A program made the translations under genes and the position numbers. A stretch of 64,000 nt of DNA from Chloracidobacterium sp. (GTDB lineage Bacteria; Acidobacteriota; Blastocatellia; Pyrinomonadales; Pyrinomonadaceae). Within the stretch, counting starts at the first letter, position 1; each line of letters begins with the position of its first letter. Under the pieces are notes generated by a model. It was not told the origin of the DNA. It ran no database searches and saw only the letters and a list, made by a program, of their open reading frames with translations. The stretch lies in contig JADJWP010000002.1 in NCBI GenBank assembly GCA_016716305.1, positions 3,160,501 through 3,224,500 on the forward strand, given 5' to 3'. Shown here piece by piece: positions 7,964 to 17,400 of the stretch.

Positions 7964-9532
7964 TCAGTCGATCTTACCCGTAAAGTTCGCAAGGTCAAGA
8001 ACGATCTCATCGATCAAAGCGACGCGAGTCCGAGTCTCGGCGACACCGTTTACAAGGACGGAAAATACGAGACGCTCGCCTCCGGCGGTCGTTACGTATC
8101 CAGAAAGGGCGGAGACCTGATTGATCGTGCCTGTCTTACCGCGGACATTCGACGCGCCCTTGGTTCCGATGAATCGATTCCTAAGTGTGCCGTCGACCCC
8201 ACCGATCGTAAGGCTATCGTGCCAGGTTTGGGAATAACGGCTTTTCGTGGCCATGTATGTGTATAGGCGAACCACGGCGTCAGGTGTGATGAGATTGTGG
8301 CGCGATAGCCCGCTTCCGTCGTATTGAATTACCGACTCCTCACCGGCACCGACCTCAGCCATGAACCCCTTAACCGCATCGATCCCTAACTGAGAACTGT
8401 CTCGGCTCGGACCAGCTGCAGGTTCGAGCTTCCGACGGGTCTCTTCGCCCAAAGTCCAAAGCAGCGTTTCGGTATACACATTCTGGCTCGGCTTCATCGT
8501 TTTTGCAGCGATCAAGGCAAGCGGCGGCGATTCGATCTTTGCGATCTCGACGTTAGTGTCGGCCGGCAACAAGCTCTTTGAGTTCACGGCGACAGCTCGT
8601 CCGGTCACTACGACACCTTTTTCGACAAGCCTTTGCTTCAAAAGCGCAACGAACATTTCCGCGGGTCTTGTAACCGCTACGAACCCGTCAAATCCCTGGT
8701 TCCCAAGCGGCAATTCGCCGCTTATCTCAATAACGTTCTGCCCAAGCGGCTTGTGAATTCGCAGCGTGCGGCGTGTTCCTGAAGCGGTTGTCACGCAGGA
8801 GTTTACAACACGCATCAGAACAAATGCGGGTGTCAGCTTGGCACCGCAAGGGAAGCCGACCGGACCGGGCGTCACCCGAAGAGCGACGACATTATCGTTT
8901 ACCGGAAGTGCTGACACCTCTGCTCCGTAATAGAACTGGAGGTCGTCCCATTCCCAACCGGATGGGAGCGGATCACCAGTGAAGTACGTCTCATCGCCAA
9001 TGATGTCGCCATCGATCTTTCTTACTCCTGATGCGACCAATGCACTGGCCAGTCTGTCGATTCCTCTCAAATGATCGCCCTCGTTGAACGTATATGAGAC
9101 CGAGACATCTCCGCGACCGAGGATGCGGACGGGGCCTCGAACGGTACCGTCCGCGTCAGGCATAGACGTGGCAAAAACGGAAGTGACGAACCGAAAATCC
9201 GGCGACAGCTTTTCGATCGCTGTTGCCACTGTAAAGCTCTTCATGTTCGACGCAGGCATGAAATACTTGTCGGCGTTTTCCTCGAGTATGACCTTACCCG
9301 AGGCGAGCGACACGACCTTGATCCCGATCTGGCCGCGCCTTACTTCGGGCTTCTGAATTCGCTGCCGGATCGATTCAGCCAAATCCGCTGGCGTTGCAAG
9401 AACGGGTTTCGCAGGTGACGAGCTTTCAACACGCGTCGACCCTTGGCCAGAGACGGCGAGCGTCGCGAAAAGGACCGCACACAAGATCGTCAGATGCATG
9501 GCAGCTTTATTCGAGATTGAGTCGGGTTTCAT
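7964..9532 (-). CDS. dacB: D-alanyl-D-alanine carboxypeptidase/endopeptidase (PBP4 type)
   Basis: Periplasmic serine enzyme that trims or opens peptidoglycan cross-links. 522 residues from ATG 9532; a TTG two codons upstream is the only longer start. Signal peptide near residues 10-28. The three penicillin-binding motifs are SNMK (SxxK) in PASNMKSFTVATA, SQN (SxN) in KPSQNVYTETLL, and KTG in VRGKTGTINQVSALSGY. DGSGLSRHNL is the PBP4-type segment before the KTG box. The long insertion between SxxK and SxN is typical for class C PBP4. Convergent with the RRM gene; divergent from the peroxidase fusion gene. Confidence 0.94.
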   Translation of the reverse strand: MKPDSISNKAAMHLTILCAVLFATLAVSGQGSTRVESSSPAKPVLATPADLAESIRQRIQKPEVRRGQIGIKVVSLASGKVILEENADKYFMPASNMKSFTVATAIEKLSPDFRFVTSVFATSMPDADGTVRGPVRILGRGDVSVSYTFNEGDHLRGIDRLASALVASGVRKIDGDIIGDETYFTGDPLPSGWEWDDLQFYYGAEVSALPVNDNVVALRVTPGPVGFPCGAKLTPAFVLMRVVNSCVTTASGTRRTLRIHKPLGQNVIEISGELPLGNQGFDGFVAVTRPAEMFVALLKQRLVEKGVVVTGRAVAVNSKSLLPADTNVEIAKIESPPLALIAAKTMKPSQNVYTETLLWTLGEETRRKLEPAAGPSRDSSQLGIDAVKGFMAEVGAGEESVIQYDGSGLSRHNLITPDAVVRLYTYMATKSRYSQTWHDSLTIGGVDGTLRNRFIGTKGASNVRGKTGTINQVSALSGYVTTAGGERLVFSVLVNGVAETRTRVALIDEIVLDLANFTGKID

Positions 9533-9604
9533 TATCAAAATCTTACTTTAATTACGCCGGCTTACAAAGCTTCGCACGGTCGAGGCGGCCTCCGATCGAG
9601 TTCC

Positions 9605-9633
9605 TTGAGCACCGGTCAGCACGATGATACAAT
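9605..9633 (+). promoter_or_regulatory. Candidate sigma-70 promoter of the peroxidase/FG-GAP gene
   Basis: TTGAGC (9605-9610), 17 bp, TACAAT (9628-9633). This would give a leader of about 70 bases ending in the strong GGGGGGAG ribosome site before ATG 9713. Confidence 0.5.
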
Positions 9634-9712
9634 CTCAGTTTGTTCACGTAGTCATTCCCTGCAAACACAATTTATCCTAATCCTTTACGGACCGAGGGGG
9701 GAGTTTATCTAA

Positions 9713-12526
9713 ATGCGTCGTGCCAAGATCTTGATCATTTTCGTTTTTCTGGCTTCAGGAGCGGCTTTTGTCGGCCAGCGATTTATGGCAGTTGTGAGTG
9801 CCGGGCAGAGCTCATTCGGATCGATATCTGCTCCGACAGGCGTCACAGCGTCGGACGGGAATTATACGAACAAGGTAGGTATCAGATGGGAGACCGTTCG
9901 CGGGGCAACGACGTATCGCGTCTTCCGCAGCACGACGAGCGACCCCGGAATTGCGACCGATGTCGGCACAACGTCAGCGAATTATCTTTATGACCCGACC
10001 GCGACCGCACTGCAGCAATACTTCTATTGGGTGCGAGCCGAAAATGGAGCCGTGGTCAGTTCTTTTAGCACACCAGATCAGGGAATCCGGGCCGTCGGGA
10101 CGCCGCCGGTCGGACCGTTCTCACCGCTTGAGCCGCCGCCGGCACCGGCCGGCAATCCAATAACTGCGGCAAAGGCGTCGCTGGGAAAAGCACTTTTCTG
10201 GGACGAACAGCTTTCGTCCACAAAGACGGTTTCCTGCGGGACGTGTCATCGCCCGGCCGAGGGCGGTTCTGATCCGCGGACGGTTATCGGCGACATCCGC
10301 TCGACCAATCCGGGGCCGAACGGTTCCACAGGCGACCTCGATGACATTTTCGGTTCACCGGGCGTTCCAAGGAACAACTTGGACGGTACCTATAACGTCG
10401 ATCCGTTTTTTGGCTTCAGGCCGCAAGTGACGGGACGCAAATCTCCGTCCTACCTCAATGCGGGTTATTCTACGAGCGGCCTGTTCTGGGATGGCAGAGC
10501 GAGCGATGTTTTTCGTGATCCGATAACTAACGCGATAATTCTAGGTGAAGGCGGAGCACTCGAAAGTCAGGTCATCGGCCCGCCAGTCTCGAGCGTCGAA
10601 ATGGGCCATGGCGGGCGCGATTGGACGCAGGTTGCCCAGAGAATAGCCTTATCCAAACCGCTTGCTGTTGCGACGAATATTCCACCTTCACTTCAGGATT
10701 GGATCGGCGGACGTTCGTATCCCGAACTCTTCGAGGAAGCGTTCGGAACGCCCGAGGTGACACCGGTGCGGATAGCATTGGCAATAGCAACGCACGAACG
10801 CCAATTATTCTCCGACCAAACCCCATTCGATAAATGGGCGGCAGGTATCGAACCGCTTACGCCGCAGGAAGAGGCCGGGGCCATATTGTTCGGCGGGACA
10901 ACGTGCATACAGTGTCACGACGGGCCGTTATTTACGGACCATCTTTTTCATAATATCGGTGTAAGGCCGCAAAGCGATGATAGGGGCCGCGGCATTGTCA
11001 CGAACGACCCGAAGAATGATGGCCAGTTCAAAACGCCAACGTTGAGAAACGTCGAACTGCACGGGCCATTTATGCACAATGGCCGTCTCTCGACCTTGGA
11101 AGAAGTGGTCGAGTTTTACAATCGCGGAGGGGATTTCAATGCACCGAATATCGACCGCGGCGTGATCCGTCCAATGGGGCTTACACCAGCTGAAAAGGCG
11201 AGCTTGGTCGCTTTTATGAAGCGGCCGTTGACCGACCCTCGCGTTCGGGATGAACTTCCTCCGTTCGACAAACCTCAGTTATTTACCGAATCGAATAGAG
11301 TTCCGCAGATCAGCGGAGTGGGCCGTTCAGGGACAGGCGGGATCGTTCCGAACGCGATCGCGATCGAACCGCCGCTTGTCGGAAATCCGAGTTTCACGGT
11401 AGCTATCTCATCGGGGAATGCAGGCGCTAATGCGGTCGTGGTCATCGATGCTGCCGATCCGGGCGTTGGCGCGACGATACCGGCAACCGGTTCCTTTGCA
11501 CGTCAAACGGCCGTTTTGACGGGAGGCGGATTTGGCTCGGTCAGTCTCTCGATCCCTGACGAGGCATCGCTTGTTGGCCAGACGTTTTACGGCAGATGGT
11601 ATGTGACCGACCCCGCGGCTTCGAATGGGTTTTCCGTGTCACGATTGTTCACCTTTACGGTGTTCGGCGAAGCATCAGTTCCGCAAAATGCGGCACACAT
11701 GGATTTCGATGGTGACGGAAAGACCGACATCGGTATTTTCAGGCGGCCTGTTGGTCAATGGTGGTATTTGCAGAGTTCGTCGGGCGAAAACCGCGCATTC
11801 CAATTCGGCGATTCGCTCGATCGCATCGTGCCGGCCGACTATACAGGCGATGCTAAAACAGATGTTGCCATTTGGCGACCTTCGCTAGGTGAGTGGTTCA
11901 TCTTGCGGAGTGAGGATTACAGTTTCTATTCTTATCCGTTCGGTAACGATGGTGATGTTCCGATCGCTGCGGATTTTGACAACGACGGGCAAGCCGACTC
12001 GGCCATTTACCGGCCAACGTCGTCAACCTGGTACATAAAGCGATCATCCGGCGGCGTCGATATCATCACCTTCGGAACCGCAGGCGACCAGCCGCAAGTC
12101 GGTGACTATGACGGTGACGGGAAGGCCGATATCGCGGTCTATCGCCCGACGGGTCCGGGAGGCGGCGAATGGTGGATCAATCGTTCGAGCGGCGGTGTCG
12201 TCGCGGCGCAGTTTGGAGTGGCGACCGATAAGCCAATCGCATCTGATTTTACCGGCGACGGTAAGACCGATATCGCGTTTTGGCGTCCGACAGACGGATA
12301 TTGGTACATCTTGCGTAGTGAGGACGGCAGTTACTTTTCGCTTCCTTTCGGCGTGACGGGCGACATTCCCGCTCCGGGTGATTACGATGGCGACGGAAAG
12401 ACAGATTTTGCGGTTTTCAGACCATCGAACGGAACATGGTATGCAAGCCGTTCGACACAGGGATCAATGATCGTCGCGTACGGTGTTGATGGTGATTATC
12501 CGTTGCCGGCGGCGTTCCTGCCCTAG
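9713..12526 (+). CDS. Secreted fusion: fibronectin-III-like, di-heme cytochrome c peroxidase, FG-GAP/VCBS repeats
   Basis: 937 residues. A signal peptide (about 1-31) is followed by a fibronectin-III-like domain (about 40-130, PTGVTASDG...YRVFRSTTS). Next comes a MauG/CcpA-type di-heme peroxidase (about 150-510) with CGTCH at 175-179, CIQCH at 398-402 and the usual ELHGPFMHNGRLSTLEEVV segment. A linker leads to an FG-GAP/VCBS array (about 660-937) whose units repeat DFDGDGKTDI plus a WY-rich strand. The repeats probably form a calcium-binding beta-propeller for surface attachment. Peroxidases of this class reduce hydrogen peroxide or oxidise protein side chains; the substrate here is unknown. 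Domain order is read from the sequence; the combined role is inference. Confidence 0.92.
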   Translation: MRRAKILIIFVFLASGAAFVGQRFMAVVSAGQSSFGSISAPTGVTASDGNYTNKVGIRWETVRGATTYRVFRSTTSDPGIATDVGTTSANYLYDPTATALQQYFYWVRAENGAVVSSFSTPDQGIRAVGTPPVGPFSPLEPPPAPAGNPITAAKASLGKALFWDEQLSSTKTVSCGTCHRPAEGGSDPRTVIGDIRSTNPGPNGSTGDLDDIFGSPGVPRNNLDGTYNVDPFFGFRPQVTGRKSPSYLNAGYSTSGLFWDGRASDVFRDPITNAIILGEGGALESQVIGPPVSSVEMGHGGRDWTQVAQRIALSKPLAVATNIPPSLQDWIGGRSYPELFEEAFGTPEVTPVRIALAIATHERQLFSDQTPFDKWAAGIEPLTPQEEAGAILFGGTTCIQCHDGPLFTDHLFHNIGVRPQSDDRGRGIVTNDPKNDGQFKTPTLRNVELHGPFMHNGRLSTLEEVVEFYNRGGDFNAPNIDRGVIRPMGLTPAEKASLVAFMKRPLTDPRVRDELPPFDKPQLFTESNRVPQISGVGRSGTGGIVPNAIAIEPPLVGNPSFTVAISSGNAGANAVVVIDAADPGVGATIPATGSFARQTAVLTGGGFGSVSLSIPDEASLVGQTFYGRWYVTDPAASNGFSVSRLFTFTVFGEASVPQNAAHMDFDGDGKTDIGIFRRPVGQWWYLQSSSGENRAFQFGDSLDRIVPADYTGDAKTDVAIWRPSLGEWFILRSEDYSFYSYPFGNDGDVPIAADFDNDGQADSAIYRPTSSTWYIKRSSGGVDIITFGTAGDQPQVGDYDGDGKADIAVYRPTGPGGGEWWINRSSGGVVAAQFGVATDKPIASDFTGDGKTDIAFWRPTDGYWYILRSEDGSYFSLPFGVTGDIPAPGDYDGDGKTDFAVFRPSNGTWYASRSTQGSMIVAYGVDGDYPLPAAFLP

Positions 12527-12547
12527 ATTCAATATCGCAAAAAAATT

Positions 12548-12580
12548 AAAAAGGCCGAACCTTCAAGTTCGGCCTTTTTT
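12548..12580 (+). terminator. Bidirectional intrinsic terminator
   Basis: Stem aaggccgaac (12551-12560) pairs with gttcggcctt (12567-12576), with a T run to 12580 and an A run on the other side. It separates the convergent peroxidase fusion and nrdJ genes and can end both transcripts. Confidence 0.85.
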
Positions 12581-12612
12581 GATCTCAACGATTCAAAACA
12601 CGCTTTGTTTGA

Positions 12613-15138
12613 TCATTTGCACTTTGAGTAACCACAGTCGCGGCAGAAATCGCAGCCCGATGCATGCTCAAGCTGGCCTCTGCATTCCGGGCACTCACCG
12701 ACAAGCAGCGACATCTCGCCGAATGATTCGATCGGTGCAGTCTGCGCAGACTTTCCGATCTGTCGATGAGATTGCGGCAGATTCTTAAGGCGGCGGTCGA
12801 TAAGAAGAAGACACTCGGCGACGGCTTGTTCGGGTGACGTCAATAAACGCTCATTGAACCAGACCGCGTTTGAACCAGTGACCTTGTTGAGGCTTCGTGC
12901 GACCTCGTGAACGCCAAAACCACCTCGGAGCATCTTCGATGCAAGCAATCCGACGCCTTCGCTGATCGGGCCAGCGGCAAATACTTCTAATATACGTTGA
13001 CCGTCGTGGTTGACGGTAACGTATAGGTTTTGCGTGTCGAAAGGTATGCGCCACGTCGAGCCTTGCAATTCGCGGGGCCGCTCGACACGCTGAGTCGAAG
13101 CGTTGGCGGTCTGACCGATATCGTTGAGTTCAAATGCGGCTGTAACGTCTTCCGTCCGTCCTTTTTCCTCAACCTTCATCGCGTTGAGCACTTGTCCCTC
13201 GCGGCTGCCGTCGCGGTAATAGCTGACCGCCTTGCAGCCCAGCCGACGTGCAAGATGATAGAGTTCGTCAACCGATTCGATCGTGTCGTCTTTAGCTCCA
13301 TTGCATGTTTTCGAGATCGAATTGTCGACGTGCTTTTGTGCCGCGGCAAGGACCTTGACGTGCTCAAGCGACTTGATCTGCATAGCCGAAATGAAGTGCG
13401 GCGGCAGTTCGGATTCGTGCTCGACCACATATTCCGCGGCAGACTTTATCGATTCTTCGTTAGTCTGATCAACCTCGATACCAAGAGCTTCAGCGGCCAG
13501 CGACTGAACATAGGTTCTTGTTCCTAACGTATCCTGACGGACATATGCCCACGAAAAGTTAGGCTCGATACCGGAGGACGTCTCGGCGACAAGCGATATT
13601 GTCCCGGTTGGCGCGATCGTCGTTACTTCGTAATTTCGCGGCGTCAGCGGCATATCGCGTGGGAGGCCGATCTCATCGTAAATGAACGCGGCATAGGCAT
13701 CGCGATTCGGTTCGAGCTCCGGGAATGTTCCCTTTTCAGCACCGAGCTTCATCGAGGCGATCCACGCTTCGCGGCGAACAAAGCCCATCACCTTTTCCAT
13801 AAGGTCGAGAGACGAATCCTCGCCATAGGTGATCCCGAGCCTGAGACAAAGATCCGCGAAACCCATTATCCCCAGCCCAACCGGCCGAGTCCTCTTTACA
13901 ACATCATCTATCTCGGGCAGCGGGAAATGCCCGGCATCGACCACATTGTCAAGAAAGCGCGTGCTGAGGTGGACGACCTTTGCCAGTCGATCCCATTGAA
14001 TACTCGTCTCGGGGTCGGAGCCGCCGGACAGGCGATCATAGAATTTTGCAACGTCGATCGAACCCAGATTGCACGAATTGTTAAAGTGCAGCATCTGCTC
14101 TCCGCACGGATTACAAGCGAGGATCGGGCCCATCGACGCCATCATGTGATTGTGGCGGTTGACTTCGTCGATAAAGATTATTCCCGGTTCTGCATATTTA
14201 TGGGCCGATGCGATGATCCGCTTCCAAATGTCCGGAGCGTAGACCATTCCCGCCATCGGCGGTTGCTCGATCGCGCAATCAGACAGATCTGCCGTTTCGA
14301 ACGCAAGCCGGTCAGCAAACACCGCGGTCGATCCATCAGGACGGCGATAAACGACATAATCGGAACCCGTGGCCGGATCGAAGATCGGCTGCTGCCACGG
14401 TTCGCCATCGAATTCGGTTTGAAACCACACGCCGCTGTCGACCGCATCCATGAATAGATCGGTGACCGTGACCGAGATATTGAAATTCGTCAGACTTGTC
14501 TGATCGTTCTTGGCATGGATGAAGCGAAGAATGTCTGGATGGGAAACAGCCAGGATCCCCATATTGGCACCGCGACGGACGCCACCCTGCTTTACGACCT
14601 CGGTCGTCTGGTTGACGATGTTCATGAAACTGACCGGGCCTGATGCGACACCACGGGTTGAATTGACCATCGAACCAGCCGGGCGAAGAAACTCGTAGGT
14701 CATACCTGTCCCGCCGCCGGTCTGATGGATGATCGCGACGTTCTGTGCGTGCTCCATAATGCCCTCGATCGAATCAGGCACACCCAAAACGAAACACGCC
14801 GCGAGTTGTCCCTTCGGCTTTCCGGCATTTACCAGGCATGGCGTGTTCGGGATGAACTCGCGATTGAGCATGACGGCTGTCATTTCCGAATAGAACCATG
14901 CTCGCTTTTGTTTATCGGTCTCAGCGGTCGAAACGTGGCTGACAACGCGGCGGACAATGTCGGCCCAAGCCTCGAGAGGTTCACCATTCTCGTCTTTCAG
15001 CGAATATCGCTTGGCGACGACCTTTTGGGCATTGAGGCCAAGCGGGGCAATATCAAAGCCGACGGCTGCTGCGGTGCCGTTTCCAGTGGTTTTTGGGGCT
15101 AGTTCGCCTTGCGAGACAGGTTCAAAAACGGTGCTCAT
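12613..15138 (-). CDS. nrdJ: Adenosylcobalamin-dependent ribonucleotide reductase (class II)
   Basis: Makes deoxyribonucleotides from ribonucleotides using a coenzyme-B12-derived radical, with or without oxygen. 841 residues. Features include NTPCLVNAGKPKGQLAACFVLG (start of the catalytic barrel with the first redox Cys), RRGANMG, ACNPCGEQ with the finger-loop NxCxE pattern (catalytic Cys and Glu), and APTGTISLVAETSSGIEPNF. The C-terminus is a four-Cys zinc ribbon (CPEC...CDFCRDCG) followed by CK. ATG 15138 has AGGAG just upstream. An NrdR box and a sigma-70 promoter lie 150-210 bp upstream. I see no cobalamin riboswitch in the leader. Confidence 0.95.
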   Translation of the reverse strand: MSTVFEPVSQGELAPKTTGNGTAAAVGFDIAPLGLNAQKVVAKRYSLKDENGEPLEAWADIVRRVVSHVSTAETDKQKRAWFYSEMTAVMLNREFIPNTPCLVNAGKPKGQLAACFVLGVPDSIEGIMEHAQNVAIIHQTGGGTGMTYEFLRPAGSMVNSTRGVASGPVSFMNIVNQTTEVVKQGGVRRGANMGILAVSHPDILRFIHAKNDQTSLTNFNISVTVTDLFMDAVDSGVWFQTEFDGEPWQQPIFDPATGSDYVVYRRPDGSTAVFADRLAFETADLSDCAIEQPPMAGMVYAPDIWKRIIASAHKYAEPGIIFIDEVNRHNHMMASMGPILACNPCGEQMLHFNNSCNLGSIDVAKFYDRLSGGSDPETSIQWDRLAKVVHLSTRFLDNVVDAGHFPLPEIDDVVKRTRPVGLGIMGFADLCLRLGITYGEDSSLDLMEKVMGFVRREAWIASMKLGAEKGTFPELEPNRDAYAAFIYDEIGLPRDMPLTPRNYEVTTIAPTGTISLVAETSSGIEPNFSWAYVRQDTLGTRTYVQSLAAEALGIEVDQTNEESIKSAAEYVVEHESELPPHFISAMQIKSLEHVKVLAAAQKHVDNSISKTCNGAKDDTIESVDELYHLARRLGCKAVSYYRDGSREGQVLNAMKVEEKGRTEDVTAAFELNDIGQTANASTQRVERPRELQGSTWRIPFDTQNLYVTVNHDGQRILEVFAAGPISEGVGLLASKMLRGGFGVHEVARSLNKVTGSNAVWFNERLLTSPEQAVAECLLLIDRRLKNLPQSHRQIGKSAQTAPIESFGEMSLLVGECPECRGQLEHASGCDFCRDCGYSKCK

Positions 15139-15291
15139 CTTCGTTCTTTTCTCCTTTTCGGTTAGAAAGACAGAGGTCTGCTGTTAGCTATATGTTAACA
15201 CCCGGACAAGCGATATGAAATCTTGGATCGATCGGATTCGGTCACATCTTCGGATGGTGGAAAACGGGAAAATGATGACCTACTGGCTCCA

Positions 15292-15320
15292 ATCGTAACC
15301 GCGAAATCTGGGTTTGTCAA
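15292..15320 (-). promoter_or_regulatory. Candidate nrdJ promoter
   Basis: On the minus strand TTGACA (15320-15315), exactly 17 bp, TACGAT (15297-15292). The NrdR box begins 9 bp upstream of the -35 element. Confidence 0.55.
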
Positions 15321-15329
15321 GGAAATTAT

Positions 15330-15345
15330 ACGCTATATATTGTGG
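15330..15345 (-). promoter_or_regulatory. NrdR box (ribonucleotide reductase repressor site)
   Basis: acgctatatattgtgg matches the 16 bp NrdR consensus acaCwATATATwGtgt at 14 of 16 positions, including the whole central core. It sits next to the nrdJ promoter. NrdR usually needs a pair of boxes about three helical turns apart; 30 bp away (15360-15375) there is only a weak partial match (caatat core). Confidence 0.7.
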
Positions 15346-15521
15346 GTTAAGATCATTATCTGCAATATCTGCGATGTTTAGTTAAAGTAACGCATTAGCG
15401 TCGGTGATCGTGTTATCGACTGGTGCGATCAGCGTGTTCGAGACCATTTAGACCCCGACATCAATAGGCTCGGCGTCCTGCGATTTGACTTTCATAAACC
15501 GCATTTCACACACTCTGAATT

Positions 15522-16409
15522 ATGGACAAACTTATCCATGGTACGGCCGCCGACGACACGATCCGGGTTGTCGCCGCGATCACGACAAACATCACGTCCG
15601 AGGCGGTGCGGCGTCATCAGACTTCTCCTACCGTCTCAGCTGCCCTCGGGCGGATGCTTACAGGAGCTCTCCTACTCGGATCGACCCTCAAAGACTTTGA
15701 TCGGCTGACGGCAAAGATCGAAGGCAATGGGCCGGTTGGCGGAATCGTTGCCGAAGCGACAAGCGACGGCAAAGTACGAGGCTACGTAAAAAATTCGATC
15801 GCGGAACTTCCGCCGAAGCCGAACGGAAAGTTCGACGTCAGTGGGATTGTAGGCGAAGGGACGTTTTACGTTATTCGCGAATCCGGTTTCGATATTGGAC
15901 TACATCGTGAACCGTACGTTGGTTCGGTGCCTATCGTTTCGGGTGAGATCGCCGAAGACTTTGCATTTTACCTGGCGAGGTCCGAGCAGATACCGTCAGC
16001 AGTTATGCTCGGCGTTCTGCTTGAGAATGTCGAGCCTTTTGTAGCAGCTTCGGGCGGCGTTCTGATCCAAATGATGCCCGGTGCAAACGAACACATAATT
16101 ACTATGATCGAGGACACGATACGAAATGCTCCGCATATTACGTCGTCGATCAAAGCGGGAGCAACTCCCGCAGACCTATTGAAGATCACGCTTGGCGTCA
16201 TCGACTTCGAGATACTCGATGAACGCACCGTCGAATTCGCATGCAATTGTTCGATGGAAAAGGCGATCAGTATGATCGCGGCCCTTGGAAGACGCGAAGT
16301 TGGGTCGATGCTTGCGGACGACAAAGGTGCTGTCATGACCTGCGGCTTTTGCAACGAAACTTACCGCCTTGATGAAAGCGACCTTCGGCAGATCATTGCC
16401 GCATACTAA
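15522..16409 (+). CDS. hslO: Hsp33 redox-regulated chaperone
   Basis: Cytoplasmic holdase chaperone activated by oxidation. 295 residues. The C-terminus carries the redox zinc centre: CNC in FACNCSMEKA and CGFC in MTCGFCNETYRLDE, i.e. CxC plus CxxC, the four zinc-binding cysteines. The N-terminus DKLIHGTAADDTIRVVAAITTN is the usual Hsp33 opening. It overlaps the convergent PHP-hydrolase gene by 4 bp. With the diiron/OsmC cluster and bacilliredoxin elsewhere it adds to a thiol-stress theme. Confidence 0.95.
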   Translation: MDKLIHGTAADDTIRVVAAITTNITSEAVRRHQTSPTVSAALGRMLTGALLLGSTLKDFDRLTAKIEGNGPVGGIVAEATSDGKVRGYVKNSIAELPPKPNGKFDVSGIVGEGTFYVIRESGFDIGLHREPYVGSVPIVSGEIAEDFAFYLARSEQIPSAVMLGVLLENVEPFVAASGGVLIQMMPGANEHIITMIEDTIRNAPHITSSIKAGATPADLLKITLGVIDFEILDERTVEFACNCSMEKAISMIAALGRREVGSMLADDKGAVMTCGFCNETYRLDESDLRQIIAAY

Positions 16410-17398
16410 CGGTTAACAAAGATCGGCTGGGTCCAGGCGAGTTTTCCGTTTGATTCGTAAACCTTTGCCCGGACGTAAAGCTCATTTCCCTTGAATCGGT
16501 AGGTCGCCGGACTTTGTGCCGACTCTGCAAAGACGCGGCCGCCTCTTCCAATAAATTCTATTCGATACTTGCTTCCGCGTTGTTCCTTTATCTTCAATGC
16601 GATCCCAGATCCATCCGCAGAGTATTCTTCGAGCTCGACCCCCGTAGATGCATAAAAATCCCCCCGGTCAAGAGCCGAGAGTACGGCGGTAGGCGTCAGT
16701 TCCGATGCACGAACGTAAACCCATGCCTGTCCGGGAAGGGGTGCGGTCTTATCACCAGGACGCTTGAAGTAGTGTGAATCGTCGTCTGCGATACCGTACA
16801 TAACACGGCCTGAGCTAAGAACGTCATCCCAAATCTGCTCTGCCGACGGCGATCCGCCGCCGCCGAGATTATTGACCAACGGGTGACCGTTAAAGATCTC
16901 GACCAGAGTGATATTCTTCAGCTGTTTTATTTCAGCAGCCGTCAATGCCCATCCGAAATTTGGATGGTTCAGTTGTGGTACGCCTCCTTTTGCTCGAACA
17001 TCGTCGATGTTCTTTTGAAGCGTTGCAACCGAACCGGCGAGCGCGTTGGGCATGACGACCGAGTCGATCCCGAGGGCGTTGATGTGAAGCGGCTTACTAT
17101 CGAATCTGTCGGTGACTTCCTGGCCGCTGATCACGACGAACGAACCGGCCTTGCCGAACAGCTCGTTCAAGACCCCAACGTTCGTAATGTACTCGTGATC
17201 GGTAATGAAGACGAAATTGTACCCGTGCTCGCGATACCACTTAACGACATCATAAGGCGTCGAATCGCCATCGCTATTCAGCGTATGGGTATGAGTATTT
17301 CCTTTGAACCATCTTTGCTTTTCGGGGGCCGCCGTCTGTGAAAGAGCTGCTACGCACACTACAAACGACAGGGTGATCAAGACCATAAAGCGCCGCAT
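16406..17398 (-). CDS. Secreted PHP-domain metal hydrolase (CehA/McbA-like)
   Basis: 330 residues. A signal peptide (about 1-22) precedes a PHP phosphoesterase-type fold. Metal-binding motifs are THTHTLNSDG (HxH), FITDHE (DH), LNHPNFGW and the later GIADDDSHY (DxSH). The C-terminal part (about 250-330) looks like a beta-sandwich. Family members hydrolyse phosphodiester or carbamate bonds, but the substrate here cannot be told. It is the last gene of a three-gene minus operon: the upstream stop codon is only 2 bp away. Its exported location contrasts with the cytoplasmic look of the two upstream proteins. Confidence 0.87.
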   Translation of the reverse strand: MRRFMVLITLSFVVCVAALSQTAAPEKQRWFKGNTHTHTLNSDGDSTPYDVVKWYREHGYNFVFITDHEYITNVGVLNELFGKAGSFVVISGQEVTDRFDSKPLHINALGIDSVVMPNALAGSVATLQKNIDDVRAKGGVPQLNHPNFGWALTAAEIKQLKNITLVEIFNGHPLVNNLGGGGSPSAEQIWDDVLSSGRVMYGIADDDSHYFKRPGDKTAPLPGQAWVYVRASELTPTAVLSALDRGDFYASTGVELEEYSADGSGIALKIKEQRGSKYRIEFIGRGGRVFAESAQSPATYRFKGNELYVRAKVYESNGKLAWTQPIFVNR

Positions 17399-17400
17399 TG

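Larger units (their letters stand above)
15139..15521. other. 383 bp divergent intergenic region between nrdJ and hslO
   Basis: No coding frame. It contains the NrdR box and the nrdJ promoter described separately, plus a leader of roughly 145 bases for nrdJ. I looked for the cobalamin-riboswitch B12 box in the leader and did not find it. Near 15182-15200 there is a TTAGCTATATGTTAAC-like AT palindrome of unknown meaning. Confidence 0.5.

Noticed and set aside
15139..15290. Cobalamin riboswitch before nrdJ
   Set aside because: No B12 box or multi-stem consensus seen; the NrdR box explains regulation better.
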